Made by a program: the position numbers and the translations under genes. The notes beneath the pieces were generated by a model. The model worked only from the letters and a program-made list of their open reading frames with translations. It searched no databases and had not been told where the DNA came from. This document shows positions 1 to 7,183 of a stretch of DNA of 14,709 nucleotides, piece by piece. Source of the DNA: Alphaproteobacteria bacterium (lineage in GTDB: Bacteria > Pseudomonadota > Alphaproteobacteria > Rhizobiales > Aestuariivirgaceae); assembly GCA_005884715.1 (NCBI GenBank), contig VAZZ01000170.1:1-14709 (forward strand), written 5' to 3'. How positions within the stretch are numbered: position 1 is the stretch's first letter; every line of letters begins with the position of its first letter.

Positions 1-80
1 GGGCCGATTACAGCGCCAAGCCGGGCTATGAATACACTTATGAACTCGTGGCGATGTATGGCACCCCTTCGGCCCTATAA
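1..80 (+). pseudogene. C-terminal end of the N-terminal domain of a phospholipase D-like protein, closed by an in-frame TAA
   Basis: Codons from position 3 read through GYEYTYELVAMYGTP and stop at TAA (78-80). The next coding region, from GTG at 99, is in exactly the same frame, and the 18 bases between contain no other stop (they read RRTSVK). From memory of the family, long PLD-like proteins carry a beta-rich, fibronectin-like N-terminal domain ending in this kind of 'YRVVAMYGTP' strand, which runs directly into a 'VTVTTE...FNRG' linker. The piece downstream begins with just that linker. The simplest reading is one original gene interrupted by a single nonsense substitution. The 5' part lies outside the window. 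The alternative is that this is the end of a separate upstream gene. Confidence 0.7.
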
Positions 81-98
81 CGGCGAACGTCCGTCAAG

Positions 99-1433
99 GT
101 GACGGTGACCACCGAAGCCCTGGCCGGCCAAGTCCATGAGATCCATTTCAATCGCGGTTCAGTCGCAACCCAAGAATATGCGCGCCGGTTCCAGAACAGG
201 CGGCCGGATGACATTGGACCCGCTGCCTATGACTGGCTTTCGCGCGGTCTGATCGAAAGCATCATCAACTTCATTCAGCGGGCCACGGATGGAGATTTTA
301 CATTGAAAGGCGCGTTCTACGAATTCCAATGGCCCGCCGTCTTGAAGGAACTCCGTGCGGCCAAAGGCCGTGGAGCTGCTGTCGACATCGTTTTCGATGA
401 TATTGAAAACGAATCAGGCCCCTATACGAAGAACGAGGATGCCATTGCCGCCTGCCAGCTGAAATCAGCAACAACGCCAAGGACCAATGGCACCTTGATG
501 CATAACAAATTCCTGGTGCTCTCGAAGAAAGGTGTCCCGCAGGCCGTGTTGTTCGGATCGACCAACCTTACCGAAAACGGCCTATTCGGCCATGCCAATC
601 TGAGCCATGTCGTCGAAAATACCGAGATCGCATCCAAATATCTGAAATTCTACGAGAAGCTGAGGACGGATCCAGAAACCTCCCTGAACAGTGGCTACAA
701 GGAATGGACGATCGATCAGACACCGGCGCCGGCAACGGACTATGTCGATGGCATGGCGCCGGTATTCTCTCCAAGGGCAAATCTTGACGCCCTTGACTGG
801 TATGGCGAACTGGCCGGCGGCGCCCAGAAGGCCTTGTTCATGACTTTTGCCTTTGGAATGAATGAAACCTTCCGCGCCGTGTACGGCAAGAATGATTCCA
901 TCTTGCGGTTTGGCCTCATGGAAAAGGAATGGAACGGCCGCAACAAGGAAGCCCAGATTGCGGCCATCCGCGCGCTCCAGGCGCGACCCAATGTGGTGAT
1001 CGCGATCGGGAACCGCATTGCCCTCAATAACTTCGACCAATGGCTCAAGGAGCTCGATCGCATCACCGATCATGTCAATGTGCGCTGGGTCCATCTGAAA
1101 TTCATGCTGGTCGATCCGCTATCGGACGATCCGATCGTGATCACCGGATCGGCCAATTTCAGCGATGCGAGCACGAAGACCAATGATGAGAACATGCTTG
1201 TCATCAAGGGTAACAAGCGGGTCGCCGACATATATTTCGGCGAATATATGCGGCTTTATTCGCATTATGCATTCCGCGAAGCGGTTGACATCTTCCTTAA
1301 GAGAAACCCGGGAGCCAAGCCGGAAGATATGAAACAAGGCTTCCTAATAGAGGACCGCGACTGGACAGCCGACTATTTCGAGCCGAACGACCGAAACGCG
1401 CGAATGGCGCGACGCGAATATTTTGGAGCATGA
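99..1433 (+). CDS. Phospholipase D-like protein with two HKD-type domains (probably the 3' part of an interrupted gene)
   Basis: 444 aa if translated from GTG at 99. Two PLD catalytic repeats are visible. The first is HNKFLVLS at residues 135-142 with GSTN at 153-156; the second is HLKFMLVD at 332-339 with GSANFS at 350-355 and NDEN soon after. The second repeat has the full H-x-K-x4-D pattern, but in the first the Asp is Ser142. PLD-superfamily enzymes use the two His/Lys pairs together for phosphodiester cleavage or transfer; the substrate here is unknown. No signal peptide is visible at this start. No Shine-Dalgarno precedes the GTG, and the reading frame is continuous with the coding sequence upstream of the TAA at 78-80, so this start is probably not native. 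The gene converges on the peptide transporter operon across a hairpin at 1483-1506. The family call is firm; whether the truncated product is made is unsure. Confidence 0.85.
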   Translation: MTVTTEALAGQVHEIHFNRGSVATQEYARRFQNRRPDDIGPAAYDWLSRGLIESIINFIQRATDGDFTLKGAFYEFQWPAVLKELRAAKGRGAAVDIVFDDIENESGPYTKNEDAIAACQLKSATTPRTNGTLMHNKFLVLSKKGVPQAVLFGSTNLTENGLFGHANLSHVVENTEIASKYLKFYEKLRTDPETSLNSGYKEWTIDQTPAPATDYVDGMAPVFSPRANLDALDWYGELAGGAQKALFMTFAFGMNETFRAVYGKNDSILRFGLMEKEWNGRNKEAQIAAIRALQARPNVVIAIGNRIALNNFDQWLKELDRITDHVNVRWVHLKFMLVDPLSDDPIVITGSANFSDASTKTNDENMLVIKGNKRVADIYFGEYMRLYSHYAFREAVDIFLKRNPGAKPEDMKQGFLIEDRDWTADYFEPNDRNARMARREYFGA

Positions 1434-1482
1434 TACCGGGTCGAAGCTGGCGCCCTCGATATCCGCATCATCCTCGGCAAGT

Positions 1483-1506
1483 CGGCGAGGTGATCCCACC
1501 TCGCCG
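1483..1506. terminator. Perfect 10-bp stem hairpin between convergent genes
   Basis: The arms CGGCGAGGTG (1483-1492) and CACCTCGCCG (1497-1506) are perfect inverted complements around a 4-base loop ATCC. The hairpin lies 50 bases after the PLD-like stop and 10 bases beyond the stop of the last transporter gene, so it could end transcription from both sides. There is no T-tract on either strand, so it is not a classic Rho-independent terminator; it may act as an RNA 3' end stabiliser. Confidence 0.5.
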
Positions 1507-1515
1507 GGAAGCGCG

Positions 1516-2277
1516 CTAAGGTCTGAGCCGGGTCCGGCGATCGAAGCCTGCGCTCGCCTTGAGCAGGTTGCGCGTGTAGCTCCTGGTCACCTGATGGGCG
1601 GCAAGTTGGCTTACATCGAGATTTTCGACCGCTTCGCCGCTCTGCATCACCATCAGACGCTCGCACATATGGGTGATGATCGCGAGGTCGTGGCTGACCA
1701 TGAGGTAGGTCAGCTTGCGCCGGCCCCTTATCTCTTCAAGCAGGTTCAGCACTTCCGCCTGCACCGAGGCGTCGAGCGCCGAAGTCGGTTCGTCGAGCAG
1801 CAGGATGGTTGGTTCGAGTATCAGCGCGCGCGCGATCGCCACGCGCTGGCGCTGGCCACCCGAAAGCTGGTGCGAATAGCGGAAGCGGAAGCCAGATCCG
1901 AGGCCGACCTCATCCAGCGCCTGCTGGATGCGCTGCTCGCCCTGGCCGAGCCCGTGGATGGCGAGCGGCTCCTGCAAAAGCCGGTCGACCGTCTGGCGTG
2001 GATGCAGCGAACCATAGGGGTCCTGGAAGACCATCTGGACCCGGCGATAGAAGGCTTTGTCGCGGCGTGCGCCGAGCCGTTTGCCGTTGACGGCAATCGT
2101 GCCGGAAGCGATGGGTGCCAGCCCTGCGATCGCTCTCAGGATCGTTGTCTTGCCGGAGCCGGATTCACCGACCAGACCAAAGGATTCGCCTGGCTCCACA
2201 TCAAAGCTGACACCCTTCAGCGCGGAGAAACCGTGATAAATCACCTTCAATCCCTCGATCGAAAGCATTGCCGTCAT
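1516..2277 (-). CDS. Peptide ABC transporter ATP-binding protein (DppF/OppF type)
   Basis: 253 aa cytoplasmic nucleotide-binding subunit that would energise import of peptides or related solutes. All ABC motifs are intact: Walker A GESGSGKT (37-44), Q-loop Q85 in VFQDPYGS, signature LSGGQRQR (138-145), Walker B ILLLDEP (158-164) and switch His196 in VSHD. The DPYGSLHPR segment is typical of DppF/OppF. The start is the ATG at 2277, whose ATGA overlaps the stop of the preceding ATPase gene (stop at 2274-2276). The frame is open 23 codons further upstream, but that stretch lies inside the previous gene and looks non-coding. It is the last gene of the five-gene operon. Because its partner ATPase lacks Walker A, this may be the only nucleotide-competent subunit of the transporter. 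The natural substrate cannot be read from sequence. Confidence 0.94.
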   Translation of the reverse strand: MTAMLSIEGLKVIYHGFSALKGVSFDVEPGESFGLVGESGSGKTTILRAIAGLAPIASGTIAVNGKRLGARRDKAFYRRVQMVFQDPYGSLHPRQTVDRLLQEPLAIHGLGQGEQRIQQALDEVGLGSGFRFRYSHQLSGGQRQRVAIARALILEPTILLLDEPTSALDASVQAEVLNLLEEIRGRRKLTYLMVSHDLAIITHMCERLMVMQSGEAVENLDVSQLAAHQVTRSYTRNLLKASAGFDRRTRLRP

Positions 2278-3038
2278 GCCGCCCATTCCGGTTTGCGGCT
2301 GAGGACCGGCAGCGGGTGACGATCGGCGCCGATCTTCGGCATGCAATCGAGCAGGCCCTGCGTGTAAGGATGCTGGGCGCTCACAAGTTCGGAAGCCTTG
2401 AGCTGTTCCATGACTTTGCCGGCATACATGACGATCACCCGGTCGCAGAAGGATGAGACCAGCCTCAGATCATGCGAGATGAAGATCAGACCCATGCCGC
2501 GCTCCGACACCAGTTTGTCGAGGATGCTCAAGACCTCGAGCTGGACGGTGACGTCGAGCGCCGAGGTCGGCTCGTCGGCGATCATCAGTTCGGGCCCGGC
2601 GATCAGCATCATGGCGATCATGGCACGCTGACCCATGCCGCCCGAAACCTCATGCGGGTGGAGGTCGAAGACGCGCTTCGGATCGCGGATCTGGACCGCC
2701 TCCAGCATGGCGATCGCCCGTTCGGTGGCTTCGGCCTTGTTGACATTTTTCTCATGCGTCCGCAGCGTTTCGACGATCTGCCGGCCAATGGTCATCACCG
2801 GATCGAGAGAATATTTCGCATCCTGGAGGATCATGGCGATGCGCTTGCCGCGCAACGCCCGGCGCTCGGTGGCTGGGGCCGTCAGCAGGTCGATGCCGTC
2901 GAAGGCGAGCTTTTTCGCGCTGACCACGGCCTGCGGCGGGGCTCCGAGCGCAAAGGAAACACCGCGAACTGCCTCGATGACCCCGGTTCGCGTCGGGAAG
3001 GTCACGCGCAGATCATCGACCTCCAAAAGGCTGGTCAT
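2274..3038 (-). CDS. Peptide ABC transporter ATP-binding protein (DppD/OppD type) lacking the Walker A region
   Basis: 254 aa. The N-terminal strand region (LLEVDDLRVTFP, then AVRGVSFALG at 23-32) and everything from APPQAVVSAKKLAFDGIDLL onward are normal for DppD. The segment that should lie between residues 32 and 33, carrying the P-loop GESGSGKS and the following helix, is absent. From family knowledge about 22-25 residues are missing. The frame is open across the junction. The remaining motifs are intact: Q-loop Q72, signature VSGGMGQR (131-138), Walker B LMIADEP (151-157), His189 in FISHD, and the C-terminal peptide-transporter segment HPYTQGLL (223-230). Without a P-loop this subunit should not bind ATP in its own site. 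It overlaps both neighbours by ATGA (stop of the upstream permease at 3035-3037, start at 3038). It is either a recent inactivating in-frame deletion or a degenerate partner that still contributes its signature motif. Confidence 0.92.
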   Translation of the reverse strand: MTSLLEVDDLRVTFPTRTGVIEAVRGVSFALGAPPQAVVSAKKLAFDGIDLLTAPATERRALRGKRIAMILQDAKYSLDPVMTIGRQIVETLRTHEKNVNKAEATERAIAMLEAVQIRDPKRVFDLHPHEVSGGMGQRAMIAMMLIAGPELMIADEPTSALDVTVQLEVLSILDKLVSERGMGLIFISHDLRLVSSFCDRVIVMYAGKVMEQLKASELVSAQHPYTQGLLDCMPKIGADRHPLPVLSRKPEWAA

Positions 3039-3952
3039 TTCTCGCCGCTCCTGGGGTCGAGAGCATCGCGCAACCCGTCACCAAGCAGATTGAAGCCGAG
3101 GCTCACAATGAGGATGGCACCGCCCGGCGCACCCGCCACCCACCACTGATCGAGGATGAAGCGGCGGCCCGAAGCGATCATGGCCCCCCATTCCGGCAGC
3201 GGCGGCTGCGCGCCGAGGCCGAGGAAGCCCAGACCTGCCGCCGTCAGGATGATGCCGGCCATATCGAGCGTCACCCGGATGATCAGAGAGGAAATGCAGA
3301 GCTGCATGATGTGCCTGAGCACGATGCGAATTGGCGAGGCGCCCATCAGCTGGACCGCCTTTATATAGTCGGAATTGCGGATGGTGAGTGTTTCAGCCCG
3401 GGCGATGCGTGCATAAGGCGGCCAGGAAGTGATGGCGATGGCAAGCACCGCGTTCTCGATGCCGGGCCCGAGGGCTGCGACGAAGGCAAGTGCCAGGATC
3501 AATTTCGGGAAGGCGAGGAAGATGTCGGTCAGGCGCATCAGGACAGCGTCAGTCCAGCCGCCGGCATAGCCGGCGACGGTGCCGACCAGGAGGCCGATGG
3601 GTGCTGCGATGATCGCAACAAGCACCACCACATAGAGGGTCCAGCGCGAGCCGTAGATCAGCCGTGAAAGGATATCGCGGCCGAGATCATCAGTGCCCAG
3701 CCAATGCTCGGCGCCCGGCGGCAGGAGGCGCGATGTTTTGAGATCGCCGACGACCGGAGAAAAAGGCGCCAGCATTGGGGCAAGCGCCGCAACGACAAGC
3801 AAAGCAATGATGATGAGGAGACCGAGGAACGCCAGACGGTTTGCCGTAAAGCGCCGCCATGCCACATAGACCCGGCCGAGCCTTGCCTGGGTGCGTGATG
3901 CCGGCCGCTCGCTGAGCAGCCAGTCGCGGCGGGTCTGACCAAGCTCGCTCAT
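3035..3952 (-). CDS. Peptide ABC transporter permease (DppC/OppC type)
   Basis: 305 aa inner-membrane permease. A hydrophilic N-terminus is followed by a first membrane helix near residues 41-63, then the family motif HWLGTDDLGRD (83-93). Further helices follow at about 106-130, 150-175, 220-248 and 275-292. The cytoplasmic EAA-type loop that contacts the ATPases is RAETLTIRNSDYIKAVQLMG (185-204). The start is the ATG at 3952 in an ATGA overlap with the preceding permease, giving MSELGQTRRD. The frame is open much further upstream, but that part lies inside the other permease gene and is not coding. Length and motif order fit DppC/OppC. It would form a heterodimeric channel with the product of 3949-5010. 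Confidence 0.95.
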   Translation of the reverse strand: MSELGQTRRDWLLSERPASRTQARLGRVYVAWRRFTANRLAFLGLLIIIALLVVAALAPMLAPFSPVVGDLKTSRLLPPGAEHWLGTDDLGRDILSRLIYGSRWTLYVVVLVAIIAAPIGLLVGTVAGYAGGWTDAVLMRLTDIFLAFPKLILALAFVAALGPGIENAVLAIAITSWPPYARIARAETLTIRNSDYIKAVQLMGASPIRIVLRHIMQLCISSLIIRVTLDMAGIILTAAGLGFLGLGAQPPLPEWGAMIASGRRFILDQWWVAGAPGGAILIVSLGFNLLGDGLRDALDPRSGEK

Positions 3953-5010
3953 TCTGCCTTGGTCCTCGGATCGAGCAGCCTGTAGAGCAGGTCGGACAGG
4001 AGGTTTATGCCAATGAAGACGGAGCCTATTATGATGGTGCCGCCGAGCACCGCGTTCATATCGGCATTCTGCAGCGAGTTGGTGATGTAGAGGCCGATGC
4101 CCGGCCACGAAAAGACCGTCTCGGTCAGGACCGAGCCTTCCAGCAATCCGGCATAGGAGAGCGCGATGACGGTGACCATCGGCACCGCCGCGTTGCGCAA
4201 GGCATGGCCCCAGATGACTCTGGTCTCGGACAGACCCTTGGCGCGCGCGGCGACGATATATTCCTGGGCGAGTTCGTTGAGCATGAAGGAGCGGGTCATG
4301 CGGCTGATGTAAGCGAGCGAAAAATAGCCGAGCAGCGAGGCCGGGAGAATGATGTGGCGAAAGGCGTCGCGAAACACATCCCACTGGCCTTGCAATGCCG
4401 AGTCCAGAAGGTAGAAGCCGGTGATGGGCGCGAAGGTGTATGCAAAGACGACATCGAGGCGGCCGGGAAAGGCGACCCATTGCAGCTTGGCATAAAACAA
4501 GACAAGCGCCAGGAGACCAAGCCAGAAGATCGGCACCGAATAGCCTACGAGGCCGATGATCCGGACGATCTGATCGATGAGGCTGCCGCGCCTAACCGCG
4601 GCCAGCACACCAAGCGGCACGCCGAGAACTGAGCCGATCAGCGTTCCGAGCGTCGCCAGTTCAATGGTTGCGGGAAAGGCCCTGCGAATGTCGGTCATCA
4701 CCGGATTGGTGGTCAGGACCGAATTGCCGAAATTGCCGCTCAAGGCATCCTTCAAATAGATGTAGAACTGCTGAACCAGCGGCAGATCGAGGCCCATTTC
4801 CCGGCGGGTCCGCTCGACGACAGCGGCAGGGGCGCGGTCACCCAGAACCGCCAGCACCGGATCGATCGGAATTACCCGTCCGATGAAGAAGGTCACCGCC
4901 AGGAGGCCGAGATAGGTCGTGATTGCGATGACGAGGAAGCGGCCGATCGATGAAGCGATAGCGACGGCATGAGCGCCGCCGCGCGCCGCTTCGGTCTCAA
5001 TCGCGCTCAC
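3949..5010 (-). CDS. Peptide ABC transporter permease (DppB/OppB type)
   Basis: 353 aa inner-membrane permease starting at GTG (5010-5008), 15 bases after the stop of the solute-binding protein gene. The first helix is near residues 23-46, with the typical DppB segment REMGLDLPLVQQFYIYLKDA (70-89) and SGNFGNS in the periplasmic loop. More helices lie at about 116-140, 152-175, 222-236, 276-296 and 318-342. The EAA-type loop is around 236-274 and contains QEYIVAARAKGLSETRVIWG (249-268). The C-terminus LLDPRTKAE is usual for the family. No good Shine-Dalgarno precedes the GTG, so translation may depend on coupling to the upstream gene. Confidence 0.95.
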   Translation of the reverse strand: MSAIETEAARGGAHAVAIASSIGRFLVIAITTYLGLLAVTFFIGRVIPIDPVLAVLGDRAPAAVVERTRREMGLDLPLVQQFYIYLKDALSGNFGNSVLTTNPVMTDIRRAFPATIELATLGTLIGSVLGVPLGVLAAVRRGSLIDQIVRIIGLVGYSVPIFWLGLLALVLFYAKLQWVAFPGRLDVVFAYTFAPITGFYLLDSALQGQWDVFRDAFRHIILPASLLGYFSLAYISRMTRSFMLNELAQEYIVAARAKGLSETRVIWGHALRNAAVPMVTVIALSYAGLLEGSVLTETVFSWPGIGLYITNSLQNADMNAVLGGTIIIGSVFIGINLLSDLLYRLLDPRTKAE

Positions 5011-5025
5011 ACCGCGTGTCCAGGA

Positions 5026-6666
5026 CTATTGCTTGGAAACCGGACCGACGAAATTGGTGTCGAAGCTCGGACCGAGCTTGAAGTCCTTGAGATTGCCGCG
5101 CAGCCCCGCCACTTCCAGCTGCTGATGAATGATGACAAAGGGGCCGGTATCGAGAACGGCCTTCTCCAGCTCCTGGTACATCTGCGCGCGCTTGTCTGCG
5201 TTGCGCTCGAGCAAGGCGGCTTCCGTTTTCTTGGTCAGTTCCGGAATGTCCCAGGAATTGCGCCAGGAAAGCGTCTTGATCTTGCCGGCATCTGAATTGT
5301 CGGGATTGCTGGCGAAGGTCTGGGCGTTGGAATTCGGATCGAAATAATCCTGCCCCCAATTGCCGATATATATGTCGTGATTGCGGGCGCGGTATTTGGT
5401 CAGGGTCTGCTTGCCATCGCCGGGGATGATTTCGAGCTTGATCCCGGCCTGTCCGAGAGTCTGCTGGATCGATTCCGCCATGCCGGTCGTCGGTTGGCCG
5501 CTGCGGACGTCCATGGTGACGGAGAAGCCGTCCGGCAGGCCTGCTTTGGCGAGCAGTTCCTTGGCCTTGGCGACATCAAGCTTGAACGGGTTTTCGTCGA
5601 GTTCGCCCAGATCGCCCTTCGGCAGGAAGGTCTGATGGATTTCACCGATGCCCTTGAGGATGGTCGAAGCCATCGCATCGTAGTCAATCAGATATTTGAA
5701 GGCCTGACGAACTTCGGGCTTTGCGAGGTTCGGGTTCTTCTGATTGAGGCTGATGTAGTAGACCGTGCCCTTGGGCGCGCTGGTGGTCTTGAGGTCGGCG
5801 TTCTTGGAAATGGCGTCGAGGTCGTTCGGCTCGAGATTGCGGGCGACGTCGATGTCGCCGGCTTCAAGCGCCAGCCGCTGCGCCGAGCTCTCCTTCATAT
5901 GACGGTAGATGACGCGGGCGAGCTTCGCCTTCTCGCCGAAATAATTGTCGTTGCGCTCCATGTCGACGGCTTCGTTGGCACGCCATTCGCGCAGCTTATA
6001 GACGCCGGACCCGGCATAGCCCGTCTTCAGCCAGGCATTGCCGAAGTCGTTGTCGTATTTATAGTCGGCGCTCGGCGTTACCGCCGCCACATGTTCCTTG
6101 ACCAGCTTGCTGTCGACAACCGAACCGACACTCGCCGACAGACAGTTGAGGACGAAGCTTGGCGCATAGGCCTTGTCGACAATGAGCTGGAAGGTCTGCT
6201 GGTCCACCGCCTTCGCTTTGTCTGCGACATTGTCGCCGTTGATGCCGAGTTGCCCGATGATAAAGGCCGGGCTCTTGTCAAGCTTGATGACCCGTTCAAA
6301 CGAATAGGCCACATCAGCGGCGGTGATCGGGTTGCCAGAAGCAAATTTGAGACCGGGTTTGAGTTTAAAATTGTAGGTTAAACCATCGTCCGAAACCGTC
6401 CAGCTTTCAGCCAGGTCACCCTTGACCTTGGATGTATCACTAAGGTCGAGACGGACGAGAAGGTCGTAGCTGTTGCCGGTAACCTCGGCGGTCGAGAACT
6501 CAAAGGCTTCGGCCGGGTCCATGGAAATGATATCGTCAATCGCCAAGCCCTCGACCAGGGTATCGGCGGGGGTGACGGCGAAGGCGGGTGTTCCGAGCGC
6601 AGCCAAAGCAACGAGTGCTGCGCCGCAGACGGTCTCCCGCAAAATCTTTCCGAAGATCATGTTCAT
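5026..6666 (-). CDS. Peptide ABC transporter periplasmic solute-binding protein (SBP_bac_5, DppA/OppA type)
   Basis: 546 aa. A signal peptide is evident: basic start, hydrophobic core CGAALVALAALG, and cleavage after AFA (residue 30). The mature protein has the family-5 layout, with LVEGLAIDDIISMDPAEAFE near the N-terminus, AESWTVSDDGLTYNFKLKPG (the usual 'W...DG..Y.F.LR.G' strand), SGNPITAADVAYSFERV and the central YYISLNQKNPN. It would deliver peptides or peptide-like solutes to the two permeases. The ATG at 6666 is chosen because AGGAGAGG sits just upstream and the signal peptide follows directly; 45 further open codons upstream look non-coding. It is the first gene of the operon and is usually the most abundant product. 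The specificity of family 5 proteins cannot be read reliably from motifs (dipeptides, oligopeptides, nickel and opines are all possible). Confidence 0.95.
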   Translation of the reverse strand: MNMIFGKILRETVCGAALVALAALGTPAFAVTPADTLVEGLAIDDIISMDPAEAFEFSTAEVTGNSYDLLVRLDLSDTSKVKGDLAESWTVSDDGLTYNFKLKPGLKFASGNPITAADVAYSFERVIKLDKSPAFIIGQLGINGDNVADKAKAVDQQTFQLIVDKAYAPSFVLNCLSASVGSVVDSKLVKEHVAAVTPSADYKYDNDFGNAWLKTGYAGSGVYKLREWRANEAVDMERNDNYFGEKAKLARVIYRHMKESSAQRLALEAGDIDVARNLEPNDLDAISKNADLKTTSAPKGTVYYISLNQKNPNLAKPEVRQAFKYLIDYDAMASTILKGIGEIHQTFLPKGDLGELDENPFKLDVAKAKELLAKAGLPDGFSVTMDVRSGQPTTGMAESIQQTLGQAGIKLEIIPGDGKQTLTKYRARNHDIYIGNWGQDYFDPNSNAQTFASNPDNSDAGKIKTLSWRNSWDIPELTKKTEAALLERNADKRAQMYQELEKAVLDTGPFVIIHQQLEVAGLRGNLKDFKLGPSFDTNFVGPVSKQ

Positions 6667-6714
6667 GGTCCCTCTCCTGGGTTGTTTTCTGTTTTGGCGA
6701 CCGTTCCGGTGCGC

Positions 6715-6735
6715 GGCAACTGCGTTCAGGTTGCC
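6715..6735. promoter_or_regulatory. Inverted repeat in the leader of the peptide-transporter operon
   Basis: GGCAAC (6715-6720) and GTTGCC (6730-6735) are perfect 6-bp arms separated by 9 bases, 48 bases upstream of the solute-binding protein start. The dyad and its place in the only gap before the operon fit an operator, but no regulator gene is in the window and chance cannot be excluded. Confidence 0.3.
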
Positions 6736-6807
6736 AGATTCCACTTCCTGGTGCAACGACAGCCGGTTAGGGTCGATGGGCGCTCCATCCAACGGCACCA
6801 CACCTCT

Positions 6808-7169
6808 ATGAAAATCGCGACTTTCAACGTCAATGGAATCAACGGCCGCTTGCCGGTGCAGTTGCGCTGGCTTGCCGCGGCACAGCCGGACGTCGTCTGG
6901 TCTCCAGGAATTGAAGACACCGGACGAGAAATTTCCGAGGGCCGCCCTCGAAAAGGCTGGCTACGGCGCCATCTGGCATGGCCAGAAGAGCTGGAATGGT
7001 GTGGCGATCCTGGAAGGGGTGCTGATCCCGTCGAAACCCGGCGGAGGTCGACCGCGAAGTGCGCGGCTGGGAAAAGGCCAGCGATCACGCTCCGGTCTGG
7101 ATCGAGCTCGGTGAGAACTCGCGGCCGACAAGCCGCCGTCGGGTTAACTCAGCCAAGCCGGCCAGGTAA
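6808..7169 (+). pseudogene. xthA: Exodeoxyribonuclease III (xthA-type) remnant in three frames
   Basis: The ATG at 6808 opens with MKIATFNVNGINGRLPVQLR, the hallmark start of ExoIII AP-endonucleases, and continues to QPDVV. One extra base near 6897-6900 then shifts the frame, and the next frame carries LQELKTPDEKFP and YGAIWHGQKSWNGVAIL (LQE holds the metal-binding Glu). After about 7010 homology stops. A third frame from 7041 carries EVDREVRGWEKASDHAPVWI, the C-terminal catalytic SDHAP block, ending at TAA 7167-7169. Only about 120 of the usual 260-270 residues remain, so most of the middle is deleted. The gene cannot make an active enzyme. It lies divergent from the solute-binding gene and tail-to-tail with the M20 peptidase gene. 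The family is clear from the three blocks in correct order. Confidence 0.9.
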
Positions 7170-7183
7170 GGGTTCTTACTGCT

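Noticed and set aside
1423..2319. Long open frame on the + strand opposite the DppF-type gene
   Set aside because: It is antisense to a gene with all ABC motifs, its translation has no recognisable domain, and long antisense frames are common in GC-rich DNA.
3953..4480. N-terminal extension of the DppC-type permease frame
   Set aside because: The extension lies within the upstream permease gene and translates to Arg/His/Pro-rich sequence; the ATGA-coupled ATG at 3952 is the natural start.
5377..6381. 334-codon open frame on the + strand opposite the solute-binding protein gene
   Set aside because: Antisense shadow of a strongly supported family 5 gene; no motif, no ribosome site.
7166..7179. 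GTAAG/CTTAC hairpin as terminator of the M20 gene
   Set aside because: Only five base pairs, AT-containing, and no T-tract on the minus strand.
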